Shown one piece after another: positions 17,039-27,130 of a stretch of 61,569 nucleotides of DNA; within the stretch, counting starts at the first letter, position 1, and each line of letters begins with the position of its first letter. The DNA lies in the NCBI RefSeq assembly GCF_003590855.1, contig NZ_QYUP01000126.1:1-61569 (forward strand). Direction: 5' to 3'. The translations under genes were made by a program, and so were the position numbers. This DNA comes from Massilia cavernae. GTDB taxonomy: Bacteria > Pseudomonadota > Gammaproteobacteria > Burkholderiales > Burkholderiaceae_D. The notes beneath the pieces are model-generated. The model was given only the letters and a program-made list of their open reading frames with translations. It ran no database searches and was not told where the DNA came from.

Positions 17039-19288
17039 ATGGTGTCCATCGCGGCGCTCGGCAGCGCAACGACCCAGCTCGTCCAGGGCCTGAGCCCTGA
17101 CGACGCCGCACGCGTGAAGGCCGCGCTGGACTATGCGGGCGAGGCGTATGAAGGCAAGACCTGCACCTCGGGCCAGGACGCGCTCGATTTCTCGATCGGC
17201 GTGGCCGGCACGCTGGCCTACCTGAACACCGACGCCGAAACGCGCATCGCCGGGCTGCTGTTCGAACTGACGGTGCTCGACCCCGACGCCTCGGCCGGCC
17301 TGGAAGCGCGGGTCGGCAAGGACGCGACCGACCTGGTGTCGGGCGTGCGCCAGCTGATCCGCCTGCGCGACATGACCGTCGGGCAGAAGGACACCGGTGG
17401 CGGGCGCAGCCGGGGCGCGTCGCAGCGCGCCGTGGCCCAGGTCGAGACGCTGCGCAAGATGCTGCTGGCGATGGCCAGCGACATGCGCGTGGTGCTGGTG
17501 CGCCTGGCCTCGTGCGTCACCACCTCGCGCTACTTCGCCGACATCAAGCTGTTCAACGACATGACCCACGCCTACGGGCGCGAGACGCTCGACCTGTATG
17601 CGCCGCTGGCCAACCGGCTCGGTATCTGGCAGCTCAAGTGGGAACTGGAAGACCTGTCGTTCCGTTTCATCGAACCGGACACCTACAAGCGCATCGCCAA
17701 GATGCTCGAAGAGAAGCGCATGATGCGCGAAGGCTTCGTGCAGTCGGCCATCACGCGCCTGCAGGACGAGCTGGCGGCGGCCGGCATCAAGGCCGAAGTG
17801 TTCGGCCGTCCGAAGCACATCTACAGCATCTGGAACAAGATGCGCGGCAAGGACCTCGACTTCAGCGAGTTGTATGACGTACGCGCCTTCCGCGTGATCG
17901 TCGACGACATCAAGACCTGCTATACGGTGCTGGGCGTGGTCCATAACATCTGGACGCCGATACCGAAGGAATTCGACGACTACATCTCGCGTCCCAAGCC
18001 GAACGGCTACCAGTCGCTGCACACGGTGGTCATGGCGGAGGACGGCCGGCCGCTGGAAGTCCAGATCCGGACCCAGGAAATGCATAACTTCGCCGAGTAC
18101 GGCGTGGCCGCGCACTGGCGCTACAAGGAAGAGGGCGGGTCCAACTTCAAGGGCCAGAAGTACGACGAGAAAATCGCCTGGCTGCGCCAGCTGCTGGCGT
18201 GGAAGACCGACGTGGCCGACGCCGTCGTCGAGGAAGAGGAAATCCAGCGCGAGTGGGTGGAAAAGCTCAAGTCCGCGACCCTGGACGACCGCATCTTCGT
18301 GCTGACGCCGCAGGCGCGCGTGCTGGAACTGCCGGTCGGCGCCACGCCGATCGACTTTGCCTATCACCTGCATAGCGAGGTTGGCCACCGCTGCCGCGGC
18401 GCGCGCGTCGACGGCGTGATGGTGCCCCTGAATACCCCGCTGAAGAACGGCCAGACCTGCGAGATCATTACCGCCAAGGGCGCGCCGGGCAGCGCCGGCC
18501 CGTCGCGCGACTGGCTCAGCCCCGGCTACACCGTCAGCACCCGCACCCGCGCCAAGGTGCGCGCCTGGTTCCATGCGATCGACCAGCAGGAGACGCTGGC
18601 GAACGGCCGCGCCCAGGTCGAGAAGACGCTGCAGCGCGAGGGCAAGACCGCGGTCAACCTCGAAGCGCTGGCGCAGAAGCTGGGGTTCAACAAGGTCGAC
18701 GAAATGTTCGTCTCGATCGGCAAGGACGAATTCAGCCTGCGCAACGTCGAGAACGCGCTGAAGGACACCGGCGCCCCACCTGCTGCGCAGGAAGACGCGG
18801 TGGTCCTGAACAAGAGCCGCGCCTCGAGCGTGGAGCAGGGCGCCAAGTCGGGCGTGCTGGTGGTGGGCACCGACGGGCTGATGACGGCGCTCGCCAGGTG
18901 CTGCAAGCCGGCGCCGCCGGACGGCATCGTCGGCTTTGTCACGCGCGGCAAGGGCGTGTCGATCCACCGTGCCAACTGCAAGAACTTCGCCGAGATGCGC
19001 AACAAGGCGCCCGAGCGCGTGATCCACACCGAGTGGGGCCGCGCGGAGCAAGACACCGTCTACCCGGTCGACCTGTTCATCCTGGCCGGAGACCGGCAAG
19101 GGCTGCTGCGCGATATTTCAGAGGTATTCTCGCGCGAGAAGATCAACGTGATCGGCGTGAACACGCAAAGCGCGAAGGGCCAGGCGCGCATGACCTTCAC
19201 CGCCGAAATCGGATCGACCGGGCAGCTGCAGAAGGCGCTGGCGGCCATCGGCGAAGTCAATGGCGTGGTCGAAGCGCGGCGCCAGTAG
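17039..19288 (+). CDS. relA: (p)ppGpp synthetase RelA, degenerate hydrolase domain
   Basis: A 749-residue RelA/SpoT homologue. The N-terminal HD domain is degenerate: LLFELTVLDPDA stands where an active hydrolase has an HD and ED pair. The synthetase domain follows (YDVRAFRVIVDDIKTCYTVL, RPKPNGYQSLHTVVM), and at about residue 310 KEFDDYI carries the acidic EXDD motif of synthesis-only RelA rather than the RXKD of bifunctional enzymes. Next come a TGS domain (LDDRIFVLTPQARVLELPVG), a zinc-finger region with LARCCKPAPPDGIVGF, and a C-terminal ACT domain. It makes the stringent-response alarmone on stalled ribosomes. Confidence 0.94.
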   Translation: MVSIAALGSATTQLVQGLSPDDAARVKAALDYAGEAYEGKTCTSGQDALDFSIGVAGTLAYLNTDAETRIAGLLFELTVLDPDASAGLEARVGKDATDLVSGVRQLIRLRDMTVGQKDTGGGRSRGASQRAVAQVETLRKMLLAMASDMRVVLVRLASCVTTSRYFADIKLFNDMTHAYGRETLDLYAPLANRLGIWQLKWELEDLSFRFIEPDTYKRIAKMLEEKRMMREGFVQSAITRLQDELAAAGIKAEVFGRPKHIYSIWNKMRGKDLDFSELYDVRAFRVIVDDIKTCYTVLGVVHNIWTPIPKEFDDYISRPKPNGYQSLHTVVMAEDGRPLEVQIRTQEMHNFAEYGVAAHWRYKEEGGSNFKGQKYDEKIAWLRQLLAWKTDVADAVVEEEEIQREWVEKLKSATLDDRIFVLTPQARVLELPVGATPIDFAYHLHSEVGHRCRGARVDGVMVPLNTPLKNGQTCEIITAKGAPGSAGPSRDWLSPGYTVSTRTRAKVRAWFHAIDQQETLANGRAQVEKTLQREGKTAVNLEALAQKLGFNKVDEMFVSIGKDEFSLRNVENALKDTGAPPAAQEDAVVLNKSRASSVEQGAKSGVLVVGTDGLMTALARCCKPAPPDGIVGFVTRGKGVSIHRANCKNFAEMRNKAPERVIHTEWGRAEQDTVYPVDLFILAGDRQGLLRDISEVFSREKINVIGVNTQSAKGQARMTFTAEIGSTGQLQKALAAIGEVNGVVEARRQ

Positions 19289-19289
19289 C

Positions 19290-20090
<801 letters not shown>

Positions 20091-20099
20091 AGGAACCAC

Positions 20100-21038
20100 A
20101 TGACCGAAACCGAAGCCGCCACCTCAGAACCGGTGCCGCACGTCGAAGCCAAGGCTGTGGTGCTGCTGATCCTGATGGCCGTGCTGTCCGTCGCTTTCAT
20201 CCTGTACGTGATGTACGCACGCGGCGTGTTCGAACAGACGCAAAGGCTGGTGCTGTTGGCGGACGACTCGGAAGGCGTGGCGCCCGGCATGGACCTCACG
20301 TTCTCGGGCTTCCCGATCGGCCGCGTGCAGCGGCTGGAGCTGGCGTCCGACGGCAAGGCGCGCATCCTGGTCGACGTCAGCAAGAAGGATGCGCAGTGGC
20401 TCAAGACGAGCAGCGTGTTCACGCTGGAGCGCGGGATGGTGGGCGACACCAAGATCAAGGCTTTCACCGGCATCCTGGAAGACCCGCCGCTGCCCGATGG
20501 CGCGGTGCGCACGGTGCTGCGCGGCGATACGGCGGCCGAGATACCGCGCCTGGTTGCGACGGCGCGCACGCTGCTCGAGAACCTGGAGGCGATGACCGGC
20601 AGCGAGTCGGCCATCAACGCCAGCCTGGCCAACCTGCAGACCGTCACCGGCCGCCTGTCGGGCAAATACGGCTTGCTGGGCGGGGCGCTCGGCAGCGACG
20701 AGGAAGCGCACAAGCTGGTGGTCACGCTCGACCGTGTCAACGCCCTCCTGGCCAAGACCGACCAGCGCGTGTTCGGCAAGCAGGGGCTGATGGACGACAC
20801 CCAGGCCGCCGTCATCCAGCTGAATGTGGTGCTGAAGGATGCCAGCAACTCGCTGAAGAAGGTCGATGCTGTGCTCGAGGAAGCACAGGGTGTGGCGTCG
20901 AACGCCAAGGGAGCGACCAAGGGCCTGGGCGCACTGCGCGCCGAGGTCGACGCCAGCCTGCGCAAGGTGACACGCATGATCGATGAAATCAACCGCAAGT
21001 GGCCATTTGCACGCGAACCGGAACTGAAGCTGCCATGA
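20100..21038 (+). CDS. MlaD/MCE family substrate-binding protein
   Basis: A 312-residue protein with one N-terminal membrane helix (AVVLLILMAVLSVAFILYVM) and an MCE domain (about residues 40-115, with GVAPGMDLTFSGFPIGRVQR), followed by a long helical region with heptad character up to the C-terminus. MCE proteins bind lipid and form hexameric rings in the periplasm. It is translated after the MlaE-type permease and overlaps the following lipoprotein gene by four bases. The family is often annotated simply as MlaD family protein. Confidence 0.86.
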   Translation: MTETEAATSEPVPHVEAKAVVLLILMAVLSVAFILYVMYARGVFEQTQRLVLLADDSEGVAPGMDLTFSGFPIGRVQRLELASDGKARILVDVSKKDAQWLKTSSVFTLERGMVGDTKIKAFTGILEDPPLPDGAVRTVLRGDTAAEIPRLVATARTLLENLEAMTGSESAINASLANLQTVTGRLSGKYGLLGGALGSDEEAHKLVVTLDRVNALLAKTDQRVFGKQGLMDDTQAAVIQLNVVLKDASNSLKKVDAVLEEAQGVASNAKGATKGLGALRAEVDASLRKVTRMIDEINRKWPFAREPELKLP

Positions 21039-21691
21039 ACAAGAAAAACTTCGTCATTGCGATGGCCGTCGCGGCCGCGCTTGCGGCCTGCGGCAGTAAG
21101 CCGGTACAGCCGTCGTGGAAGGTAAATGCGGCAGATGCGTTGAAGGGCTACAGCGACGCTTACCTGAAGGGGAACACGTCGATTGCCGACACCGAGTTCG
21201 CGCGGGCGCGCAGCGAGATCGCCAGCACCGGCCGTCCCGACCTCGTGGCCTTCGCGGAGCTGGTGCGCTGCGCCACCCGCGTCGCGGCGCTGGAGTTCGA
21301 TGACTGCCCAGGTTTCGCCGCACTGGCCGACGCCGCGACACCGGGCGAGCGGGCCTACGCGGCGTATCTGGCCGGCAGGTGGCAGGAAGTCGACGCGGGC
21401 TTGCTGCCGGCGCAGCACCAGGCCGTGGCGCGCGTGGCCGAAGGGCAGGGGACAGCGGTCCTGACGGCGATCCCCGATCCACTGTCGCGCTTAGTCGCAG
21501 CCGGTGCGCTGATGAAGGCAGGCCGGCTGGCGCCGGCCGACATCGCGCTGGCTACGGAAACAGCGTCAGGACAGGGTTGGCGCCGTCCGCTGCTGGTGTG
21601 GCTGGGCGTGGCGCGCAAGCGTGCGGAGGCGGCGGGCGATACCGCCGAGGCGGCGCGCATCCAGCGCCGCATCGATGTCGCGCTGCCTTAG
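21035..21691 (+). CDS. Lipoprotein of the Mla-like operon
   Basis: A 218-residue protein with a lipoprotein signal: MNKKNFVIAMAVAAALAAC with the lipobox cysteine at 19. The mature part is alanine-rich and helical with no domain I can name. The start ATG overlaps the mlaD-like stop (ATGA), so translation is coupled. Its place corresponds to the auxiliary lipoprotein of Mla-like systems, although the sequence does not resemble the ABC-type auxiliary lipoproteins I know. Role inferred from context only. Confidence 0.75.
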   Translation: MNKKNFVIAMAVAAALAACGSKPVQPSWKVNAADALKGYSDAYLKGNTSIADTEFARARSEIASTGRPDLVAFAELVRCATRVAALEFDDCPGFAALADAATPGERAYAAYLAGRWQEVDAGLLPAQHQAVARVAEGQGTAVLTAIPDPLSRLVAAGALMKAGRLAPADIALATETASGQGWRRPLLVWLGVARKRAEAAGDTAEAARIQRRIDVALP

Positions 21692-21717
21692 GCATCCGCC
21701 GAATAAACCGCGCGACG

Positions 21718-21966
21718 TCATTCGCGATAGCGGCACGGCAGCCGCGCATGGATATTCGTCGCGGCCACCGCCGCATGCCCAGCGACGACGCTGACCTGGT
21801 TCAACCCGCGCACCACATCCCCCACCGCATACAGGCCCGGGACGATCGTGGCCTGGTATTCATCGAAGCCGGGGAAGTTATGGGAAACGGGAATCAGCTG
21901 CAGCCGGCCGCCGGGACCGCCGCCGATGACCAGCGTAGCGTAGATATGTGAAGGTTCCATATCCAC
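21718..21966 (-). pseudogene. Internally deleted NAD(P)/FAD-dependent oxidoreductase
   Basis: The open frame of 82 residues joins three separate pieces of a thioredoxin reductase-like flavoprotein: the FAD-binding start ATLVIGGGPGG, then RLQLIPVSHNFPGFDE, then the C-terminal FAD site VPGLYAVGDVVRGLNQVSVV with AGHAAVAATNIHARL. A normal protein has roughly 300 residues, so about 220 are missing, apparently in two in-frame deletions. The NAD-binding domain and redox-active region are gone. It is probably not functional, though it remains an open frame. Confidence 0.75.
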
Positions 21967-22044
21967 GATTCTGCGGCTGAGTGTTTCGCACAGGAATCGG
22001 CGTCCAAGCCGGCTCGGGGTAAGACCAGGCTTACAGGCAGCGTT

Positions 22045-22383
22045 CTACGCTCCTTCCTTCGCCAGGTTCACCGAGTAGCGCGGAATCTCGACCACCAGGT
22101 CGTCGCCGGCGATGATTGCCTGGCACGACAGGCGCGAGTTTGGCTGGAGACCCCAGGCGCGGTCGAGCATGTCCTCCTCGTTGTCGTCCACTTCGTTCAG
22201 CGACCCGAAACCCTCGACAACGACAACGTGGCAGGTCGTGCATGCGCCGACCTTGCCGCAGGCGTGCTCGATGTCGATGCCGTTGTCGAGCAGCGTATCG
22301 CAGATGCTGGCTCCCGCAGCGGCGTCGATGAGGGCGCCTCCGGGGGCGTATTCGGGATGCGGGAGTACGGTGACGGTTGGCAT
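22045..22383 (-). CDS. fdx: ISC-type [2Fe-2S] ferredoxin
   Basis: A 112-residue adrenodoxin-type ferredoxin as used in iron-sulphur cluster assembly. The cluster ligands lie in HACGKVGACTTCHVVV (C-x5-C-x2-C) and, later, LSCQAII. The acidic SLNEVDDNEEDMLDRAWGL loop is also typical. Usually this gene closes the isc operon after hscBA; here no hscA or hscB is present in the 22-23 kb region, so the rest of isc must lie elsewhere. The start ATG at 22383 follows a weak ribosome site. Confidence 0.92.
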   Translation of the reverse strand: MPTVTVLPHPEYAPGGALIDAAAGASICDTLLDNGIDIEHACGKVGACTTCHVVVVEGFGSLNEVDDNEEDMLDRAWGLQPNSRLSCQAIIAGDDLVVEIPRYSVNLAKEGA

Positions 22384-22435
22384 GCTTGCCTCGGCAGTTT
22401 GTTGAAGCTGTCCGTCAGATTGTACGCCCGTGGCG

Positions 22436-23350
22436 TCAGTGCGTTTCGGGCTGCAGGGTCACGTGGTCGATGCCGTGCCGTTCGAGCAGCATGGCGCGGA
22501 CAGCGGCCAGCACCGTAGGCCATTCCGACAGGTCGCGGATTTCCAGGTGGCCGATCAGCGCCGGTTCGCCCGGGGACATGTCCCACACGTGCAGGTCGTG
22601 CACCGACAGCACGCCCGGCACCTGTTCCAGGTCGGCGCCGACTTTCAGGTAGTCGATGTGCTGCGGCACGCCTTCCATCAGGAAGTGGTACGAGTCCTTC
22701 AGCACGCCGAAGGTCGACTTCAAAATCAGCAGCGCGACGATGACGGACAACAGCGGGTCGATCTGCATCCAGCCGGTCATCGCGATTACGGCGCCGGCCA
22801 CCAGCGCGGCGATCGATCCCAGCAAGTCGCCCATCACGTGCACCAGCGCGGCGCGGGTGTTCAGGCTGTCCTTGTCGTGCGACAGTACCCACGCGACGAT
22901 GCAATTGATCGCCAGGCCGATCGCCGCGACGATCATCACGGTGTTGCCCTGAACCGCTTCCGGGTGGCTGAAGCGCTGCGACGCTTCGTAGACGATCCAG
23001 CCGACGACGGCCAGCATGACCAGTGCGTTGACGAAGGCGGCCAGCGCCTCGGCGCGCACGAATCCAAACGAATGCTTCGACGACGGCGGACGGCGCGCGA
23101 TCAGCTGCGCCATCAGCGCCAGGCCGAGCGCGGCGGCGTCGGTCACCATGTGGCCCGCGTCCGAAATCAGTGCAAGCGAATTGGCGATGAAGCCGGCGAA
23201 TACTTCGACGCCGGCGAACAGCAAGGTCAGGCCGAACGCCCAGCCGAGGATGGACTGGCTGCGGCCCGCGATCGAGTGGGCGTGCTTTGCGTCGCCGGCG
23301 CCGTGCGCGTGAAGATGGGAGGAGGGCGTGTCGGTGTGAGTCGGCTGCAT
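22436..23350 (-). CDS. CDF family metal cation efflux protein
   Basis: A 304-residue cation diffusion facilitator with six membrane helices and a cytoplasmic C-terminal domain. The metal sites are seen in LALISDAGHMVTDAAALG (HxxxD in helix 2) and ALVHVMGDLLGSIAAL (HxxxD in helix 5), with a His-rich N-terminus (HTDTPSSHLHAHG). It exports zinc, cadmium or cobalt from the cytoplasm in related bacteria. The ATG at 23350 gives the usual start; an in-frame upstream ATG at 23425 adds 25 residues without similarity. It is a second metal-related function besides the bufferin operon, but no SigF-type motif was seen upstream. Confidence 0.9.
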   Translation of the reverse strand: MQPTHTDTPSSHLHAHGAGDAKHAHSIAGRSQSILGWAFGLTLLFAGVEVFAGFIANSLALISDAGHMVTDAAALGLALMAQLIARRPPSSKHSFGFVRAEALAAFVNALVMLAVVGWIVYEASQRFSHPEAVQGNTVMIVAAIGLAINCIVAWVLSHDKDSLNTRAALVHVMGDLLGSIAALVAGAVIAMTGWMQIDPLLSVIVALLILKSTFGVLKDSYHFLMEGVPQHIDYLKVGADLEQVPGVLSVHDLHVWDMSPGEPALIGHLEIRDLSEWPTVLAAVRAMLLERHGIDHVTLQPETH

Positions 23351-23469
23351 TATTGCTTGTTGTAAGTAGAGGAACAGGCAACAGTGTATATGGGTTGGCG
23401 CTCGCGGGTCAGGGACCATGCTCATGGCAGCAATTTTGAAAGAATTCTAACTAAGCGGAAAAATAGCCC

Positions 23470-23498
23470 TTGTTTTTCGCGAAACGCCTCTCTATAAT
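23470..23498 (+). promoter_or_regulatory. Sigma-70 promoter of tRNA-Val
   Basis: TTGTTT (23470-23475), a 17-base spacer and a perfect TATAAT (23493-23498), 10 bases before the first base of the tRNA. Confidence 0.8.
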
Positions 23499-23508
23499 GC
23501 TGGGCATC

Positions 23509-23585
23509 GGGCGGTTAGTTCAGCTGGTTAGAATACTTGGTCGACATCCAAGGGGTCGGGGATTCGAATTCCTCACCGCCCACCA
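23509..23585 (+). tRNA. tRNA-Val(GAC)
   Basis: A 77-base tRNA with encoded CCA. Acceptor arms are GGGCGGT and ACCGCCC, with A73. The anticodon stem CTTGG/CCAAG encloses the loop TCGACAT, so the anticodon is GAC (valine). The D arm GTTC/GAAT and T arm GGGGA/TCCTC with TTCGAAT are normal. The base before the anticodon (position 33) is C instead of the nearly universal U. Confidence 0.9.
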
Positions 23586-23693
23586 GAATATATGTAAGAG
23601 CGAGAAAGGCACCACGGTTATGACACCGCGAACTACAACCAAGTTGTGGGGGCGACGCTAGTCAGCGTGGGGATTTCTTTGGCTTGGAAAAAG

Positions 23694-23722
23694 AAAAAAC
23701 GCGGCTAGTCCGCGTTTTTTTT
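23694..23722 (+). terminator. Intrinsic terminator between tRNA-Val and thrS
   Basis: Arms AAAAAACGCGG and CCGCGTTTTTT surround CTAGT and lead into a run of eight T. It ends tRNA transcription and isolates thrS, which starts 50 bases later. Confidence 0.85.
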
Positions 23723-23772
23723 CGTCCGCATTTTTTGTTCATCAAATATCAGTCTTAGTTCAGGAGAGCAGC

Positions 23773-25680
23773 ATGGTCGCAGTCACACTCCCAGATGGTT
23801 CGCAGCGTCAGTTCGACGGCCCGGTCACCGTGTCGCATGTTGCGACGAGCATCGCCAGCAGCCTCGGCAAAGCCGCACTGGCCGGCAAGGTCGACGGCAA
23901 GGTCGTCGATACTTCCTTCCTGATCGAGAAAGATTCCGACCTGGCGATCGTCACCGACAAGGATCCGGAAGGCCTCGATGTGATCCGCCACTCGACCGCC
24001 CACTTGCTGGCTTACGCCGTCAAGGAGCTGTTCCCGGATGCGCAGGTCACCATCGGCCCGGTGATCGAAAACGGTTTCTATTACGACTTCTCGTACAAGC
24101 GCCCGTTCACCCCGGACGACCTGGCTGCCATCGAAAAGAAAATGACTGAAATCGCCAAGCGCGACGAGAGAGTCACGCGCAGCGTCATGCCGCGCGATGA
24201 GGCGGTTGCCTACTTCAAGTCGATCGGCGAACACTACAAGGCCGAGATCATCGCATCGATTCCGGTCAACGAAGACGTGTCGCTGTACGCCGAAGGCGGT
24301 TTCACCGACCTGTGCCGCGGCCCGCACGTGCCGTCGACCGGCAAGCTGAAGGTATTCAAGCTGATGAAGCTGGCCGGCGCCTACTGGCGCGGCGATTCGA
24401 AGAACGAAATGCTGCAGCGTGTTTATGGCACCGCCTGGGCCAAGAAGGAAGACCAGGAGCTCTACCTGCACAACCTGGAAGAGGCGGAAAAGCGCGACCA
24501 CCGCAAGCTGGGCAAGCAGCTCGACTTCTTCCACTTCCAGGACGAGGCGCCGGGCCTGGTGTTCTGGCATCCGAAAGGCTGGACCATCTGGCAGCAGGTC
24601 GAGCAGTACATGCGCAACAAGTACCAGGTCAACGGCTACCAGGAAGTGAAGGCGCCGCAGATCCTCGACCGCACGCTGTGGGAAAAGACCGGTCACTGGG
24701 AAAACTACCGCGAGAACATGTTCTCGACCGAGTCCGAAAACCGTTCGTACGCGCTCAAGCCGATGAATTGCCCTGGCCACGTGCAGATCTACAACGCGGG
24801 CATGAAGAGCTACCGCGACCTGCCGCTGCGCTACGGCGAGTTCGGCCAGTGCCACCGCAACGAGCCTTCGGGCGCGCTGCACGGCGTGATGCGCGTGCGC
24901 GGTTTCACCCAGGACGACGGGCACATCTTCTGCACCGAAGCGCAGATCGAGCCGGAAGTAACGGCTTTCCACGCCCAGGCGATGGAGGTCTACACCGACT
25001 TCGGCTTCTCGAACATCGACGTCAAGATTGCGCTGCGCCCGGATAACCGCATCGGTTCCGACGAAGTGTGGGATACCGCCGAAGAAGCGCTGCGCGCGGC
25101 GCTGCGCAAGTGCGGCGTCAGCTGGACCGAACTGCCGGGCGAGGGCGCCTTCTACGGCCCGAAGATCGAGTACCACCTGAAGGACAGCCTCGGCCGTCCG
25201 TGGCAGGTCGGCACCATGCAGGTCGACTTCTCGATGCCGGGCCGCCTCGGCGCGGAGTATGTGGCGGACGACAACACCCGCAAGGTGCCGGTCATGCTGC
25301 ACCGTGCGATCGTCGGCTCGCTGGAGCGCTTCATCGGTATCCTGATCGAAAACTATGCCGGTGCGCTGCCGATGTGGCTGGCCCCGGTGCAGGTGGCGGT
25401 GCTGAACATTTCGGACGCCCAGGCCGAATACGCAACAGACCTGGCCGCGCGTTTGAGGAAAGCCGGATTCCGCGTGCATGCTGATTTGCGCAACGAGAAA
25501 ATTACCTATAAAATACGAGAGCATTCCGTCCAAAAACTGCCTTACATCCTTGTAATCGGCGATAAAGAGCGGGATGCCAACACTGTAGCTGTGCGAGCAC
25601 GCGGCAATGTCGACCTGGGCGTCATGCCTGTCGACGCGCTGATCGAGCGTCTCAAGCACGAGGTCGAAACCAAGGCCTGA
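23773..25680 (+). CDS. thrS: Threonine-tRNA ligase
   Basis: A 635-residue class II aminoacyl-tRNA synthetase charging tRNA-Thr. Domain order: TGS (residues about 1-60, [20 protein letters not shown]), editing domain with [20 protein letters not shown], catalytic core with [20 protein letters not shown] (zinc Cys/His) and [20 protein letters not shown] motif 2, and a C-terminal anticodon-binding domain ([20 protein letters not shown]). The ATG at 23773 follows AGGAG. It begins the translation operon, with infC 48 bases downstream. Confidence 0.96.
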   Translation: MVAVTLPDGSQRQFDGPVTVSHVATSIASSLGKAALAGKVDGKVVDTSFLIEKDSDLAIVTDKDPEGLDVIRHSTAHLLAYAVKELFPDAQVTIGPVIENGFYYDFSYKRPFTPDDLAAIEKKMTEIAKRDERVTRSVMPRDEAVAYFKSIGEHYKAEIIASIPVNEDVSLYAEGGFTDLCRGPHVPSTGKLKVFKLMKLAGAYWRGDSKNEMLQRVYGTAWAKKEDQELYLHNLEEAEKRDHRKLGKQLDFFHFQDEAPGLVFWHPKGWTIWQQVEQYMRNKYQVNGYQEVKAPQILDRTLWEKTGHWENYRENMFSTESENRSYALKPMNCPGHVQIYNAGMKSYRDLPLRYGEFGQCHRNEPSGALHGVMRVRGFTQDDGHIFCTEAQIEPEVTAFHAQAMEVYTDFGFSNIDVKIALRPDNRIGSDEVWDTAEEALRAALRKCGVSWTELPGEGAFYGPKIEYHLKDSLGRPWQVGTMQVDFSMPGRLGAEYVADDNTRKVPVMLHRAIVGSLERFIGILIENYAGALPMWLAPVQVAVLNISDAQAEYATDLAARLRKAGFRVHADLRNEKITYKIREHSVQKLPYILVIGDKERDANTVAVRARGNVDLGVMPVDALIERLKHEVETKA

Positions 25681-25728
25681 GATGATAATTCCGCACAGCA
25701 AATCCATTAGATATTAAAAGGAAACAAC

Positions 25729-26250
25729 ATAGCTACTGACAAGTCGCATCGCATCAATGGCGAGATCACTGCCCCCGAAATGCGTCTCTCTGGGGTCGAC
25801 AATGAGCCGCTCGGCATTGTGAGCCTGGCTGAGGCGTTTCGCCTGGCCGAAGAAGCGAACGTAGACCTGGTGGAAATTGCGCCTACGGCGCAGCCACCGG
25901 TTTGCCGCCTGATGGACTACGGCAAGTTCAAGTATTCGGAGCAGAAGCGCGCGCACGAAGCCAAGTTGAAGCAGAAGATCATCGCCGTGAAGGAAGTCAA
26001 ATTCCGTCCGGGTACGGATGATGGCGATTACAACATCAAGCTGCGCAACCTGATCAAGTTCCTCGACGAGGGCGACAAAACCAAGATCACGCTGCGTTTC
26101 CGCGGCCGTGAGATGGCCCACCAGGACATCGGTTTCCGCATGCTGGAACGCCTTAAAGCCGACCTCGAGCCGTACGGCCAGGTCGAGCAGTTCCCGAAGA
26201 TGGAAGGCCGCCAGATGATCATGATCCTGTCGCCGAAGAAAAAGAAGTAA
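25729..26250 (+). CDS. infC: Translation initiation factor IF-3
   Basis: IF-3 of 173 residues. I place the start at the ATA codon at 25729, since AAAGGAA lies seven bases upstream and the frame gives [19 protein letters not shown], the expected N-terminus; the first in-frame ATG, at 25780, would remove 17 conserved residues. A rare start codon is the known device by which IF-3 represses its own synthesis. The C-terminal domain is intact ([48 protein letters not shown]). Confidence 0.93.
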   Translation: MATDKSHRINGEITAPEMRLSGVDNEPLGIVSLAEAFRLAEEANVDLVEIAPTAQPPVCRLMDYGKFKYSEQKRAHEAKLKQKIIAVKEVKFRPGTDDGDYNIKLRNLIKFLDEGDKTKITLRFRGREMAHQDIGFRMLERLKADLEPYGQVEQFPKMEGRQMIMILSPKKKK

Positions 26251-26411
26251 GCACCTTCCACCCTACGGTTTTTCCGCTCGCCGGATGTACTCAGGTTCCA
26301 AAACCTGTGTTAAAATCTGCGGTTTCCTGCCTTCGGGTGCGGAAAAAATACTGTGAAAGCAGGCATCTAAGCGCAGCGAGTTGCTGCCACCTGCAATCCT
26401 TTCAATTGGAG

Positions 26412-26427
26412 CTGCCCAACAGGGCAG
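26412..26427 (+). promoter_or_regulatory. Hairpin over the rpmI ribosome site
   Basis: CTGCCC-AACA-GGGCAG ends seven bases before the rpmI ATG and contains its only Shine-Dalgarno-like bases (AGGG). It could limit rpmI translation and be a target for L20-mediated autoregulation within the 184-base infC-rpmI leader. Inference only. Confidence 0.4.
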
Positions 26428-26434
26428 AACTAAA

Positions 26435-26632
26435 ATGCCAAAAATGAAGACCAAAAGCTCCGCGAAGAAGCGTTTTCGCGTGCGTCCAGGTGGTACCGTC
26501 AAATCGGGTATGGCTTTCAAGCGCCACATCCTGACCAAGAAGACCACCAAAAACAAGCGTCAGCTGCGTGGTACCCGTAACATCAATGCGTCCGACGTCA
26601 CGTCCGTCATGCGCATGATGCCATCTGCTTAA
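26435..26632 (+). CDS. rpmI: 50S ribosomal protein L35
   Basis: A 65-residue basic ribosomal protein. It begins [20 protein letters not shown] and ends [15 protein letters not shown], as expected for L35. The ATG at 26435 is chosen for this conserved N-terminus; an in-frame upstream start at 26381 would add 18 residues unlike L35. It is followed by rplT in the normal order infC-rpmI-rplT. Confidence 0.96.
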   Translation: MPKMKTKSSAKKRFRVRPGGTVKSGMAFKRHILTKKTTKNKRQLRGTRNINASDVTSVMRMMPSA

Positions 26633-26653
26633 TCTCACAACTAAGGAGTTACT

Positions 26654-27013
26654 ATGCCTAGAGTAAAACGTGGGGTTACAGCTCGTGCCCGTCATAAAAA
26701 GATTCTTGTACAAGCTAAAGGCTACCGTGGTCGCCGCAGCAAGGTATACCGCGTTGCCAAGCAAGCAGTCATGCGCGCTGGCCAGTATGCCTACCGCGAT
26801 CGCCGCAACAAGAAGCGCGTGTTCCGCCGCCTGTGGATCGCTCGTATCAATGCCGCTTCCCGTGAGCATGGCATGACCTACAGCGTATTCATGAACGGCC
26901 TCAAGAAGGCAATGATCGAACTGGACCGTAAAGTCCTGGCCGACATGGCTGTGATGGACAAGCCGGCCTTCGCCGCGATTGTCAACACCGTTAAAGCAAA
27001 GATCGCTGCCTAA
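26654..27013 (+). CDS. rplT: 50S ribosomal protein L20
   Basis: A 119-residue, basic ribosomal protein required early in large-subunit assembly. It begins [20 protein letters not shown] and contains [17 protein letters not shown] and [19 protein letters not shown] good ribosome site (AAGGAG) precedes the ATG. L20 typically represses its own operon by binding the leader mRNA. Two hairpins, the second an intrinsic terminator, separate it from pheS. Confidence 0.96.
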   Translation: MPRVKRGVTARARHKKILVQAKGYRGRRSKVYRVAKQAVMRAGQYAYRDRRNKKRVFRRLWIARINAASREHGMTYSVFMNGLKKAMIELDRKVLADMAVMDKPAFAAIVNTVKAKIAA

Positions 27014-27037
27014 GCAGGGATTGATGCAAGCAGGTTA

Positions 27038-27098
27038 GCGCCGCCTCCTGGCGGCGCGAAAAGAGCGGGGCAGAGGTTCAAACCTGTGCCCCGTTTTT
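27038..27098 (+). terminator. Hairpin and intrinsic terminator between rplT and pheS
   Basis: GCGCCGCC-TCCT-GGCGGCGC (27038-27057) is followed by CGGGGCA/TGCCCCG (27066-27093) and TTTTT. The second is a standard terminator and could act as an attenuator before pheST. I found no phenylalanine-rich leader peptide. Confidence 0.75.
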
Positions 27099-27130
27099 GA
27101 TTGTGGAATAGCTCAGGAAAACACACACGC

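Noticed and set aside
16649..19099. 816-residue open frame on the minus strand, opposite RidA and relA
   Set aside because: It mirrors the third-codon GC bias of relA; the product is rich in Arg, Ala, His and Val without any domain, while relA is fully conserved.
27014..27130. Possible Phe leader peptide for attenuation of pheST
   Set aside because: No short frame with a run of Phe codons before the terminator.
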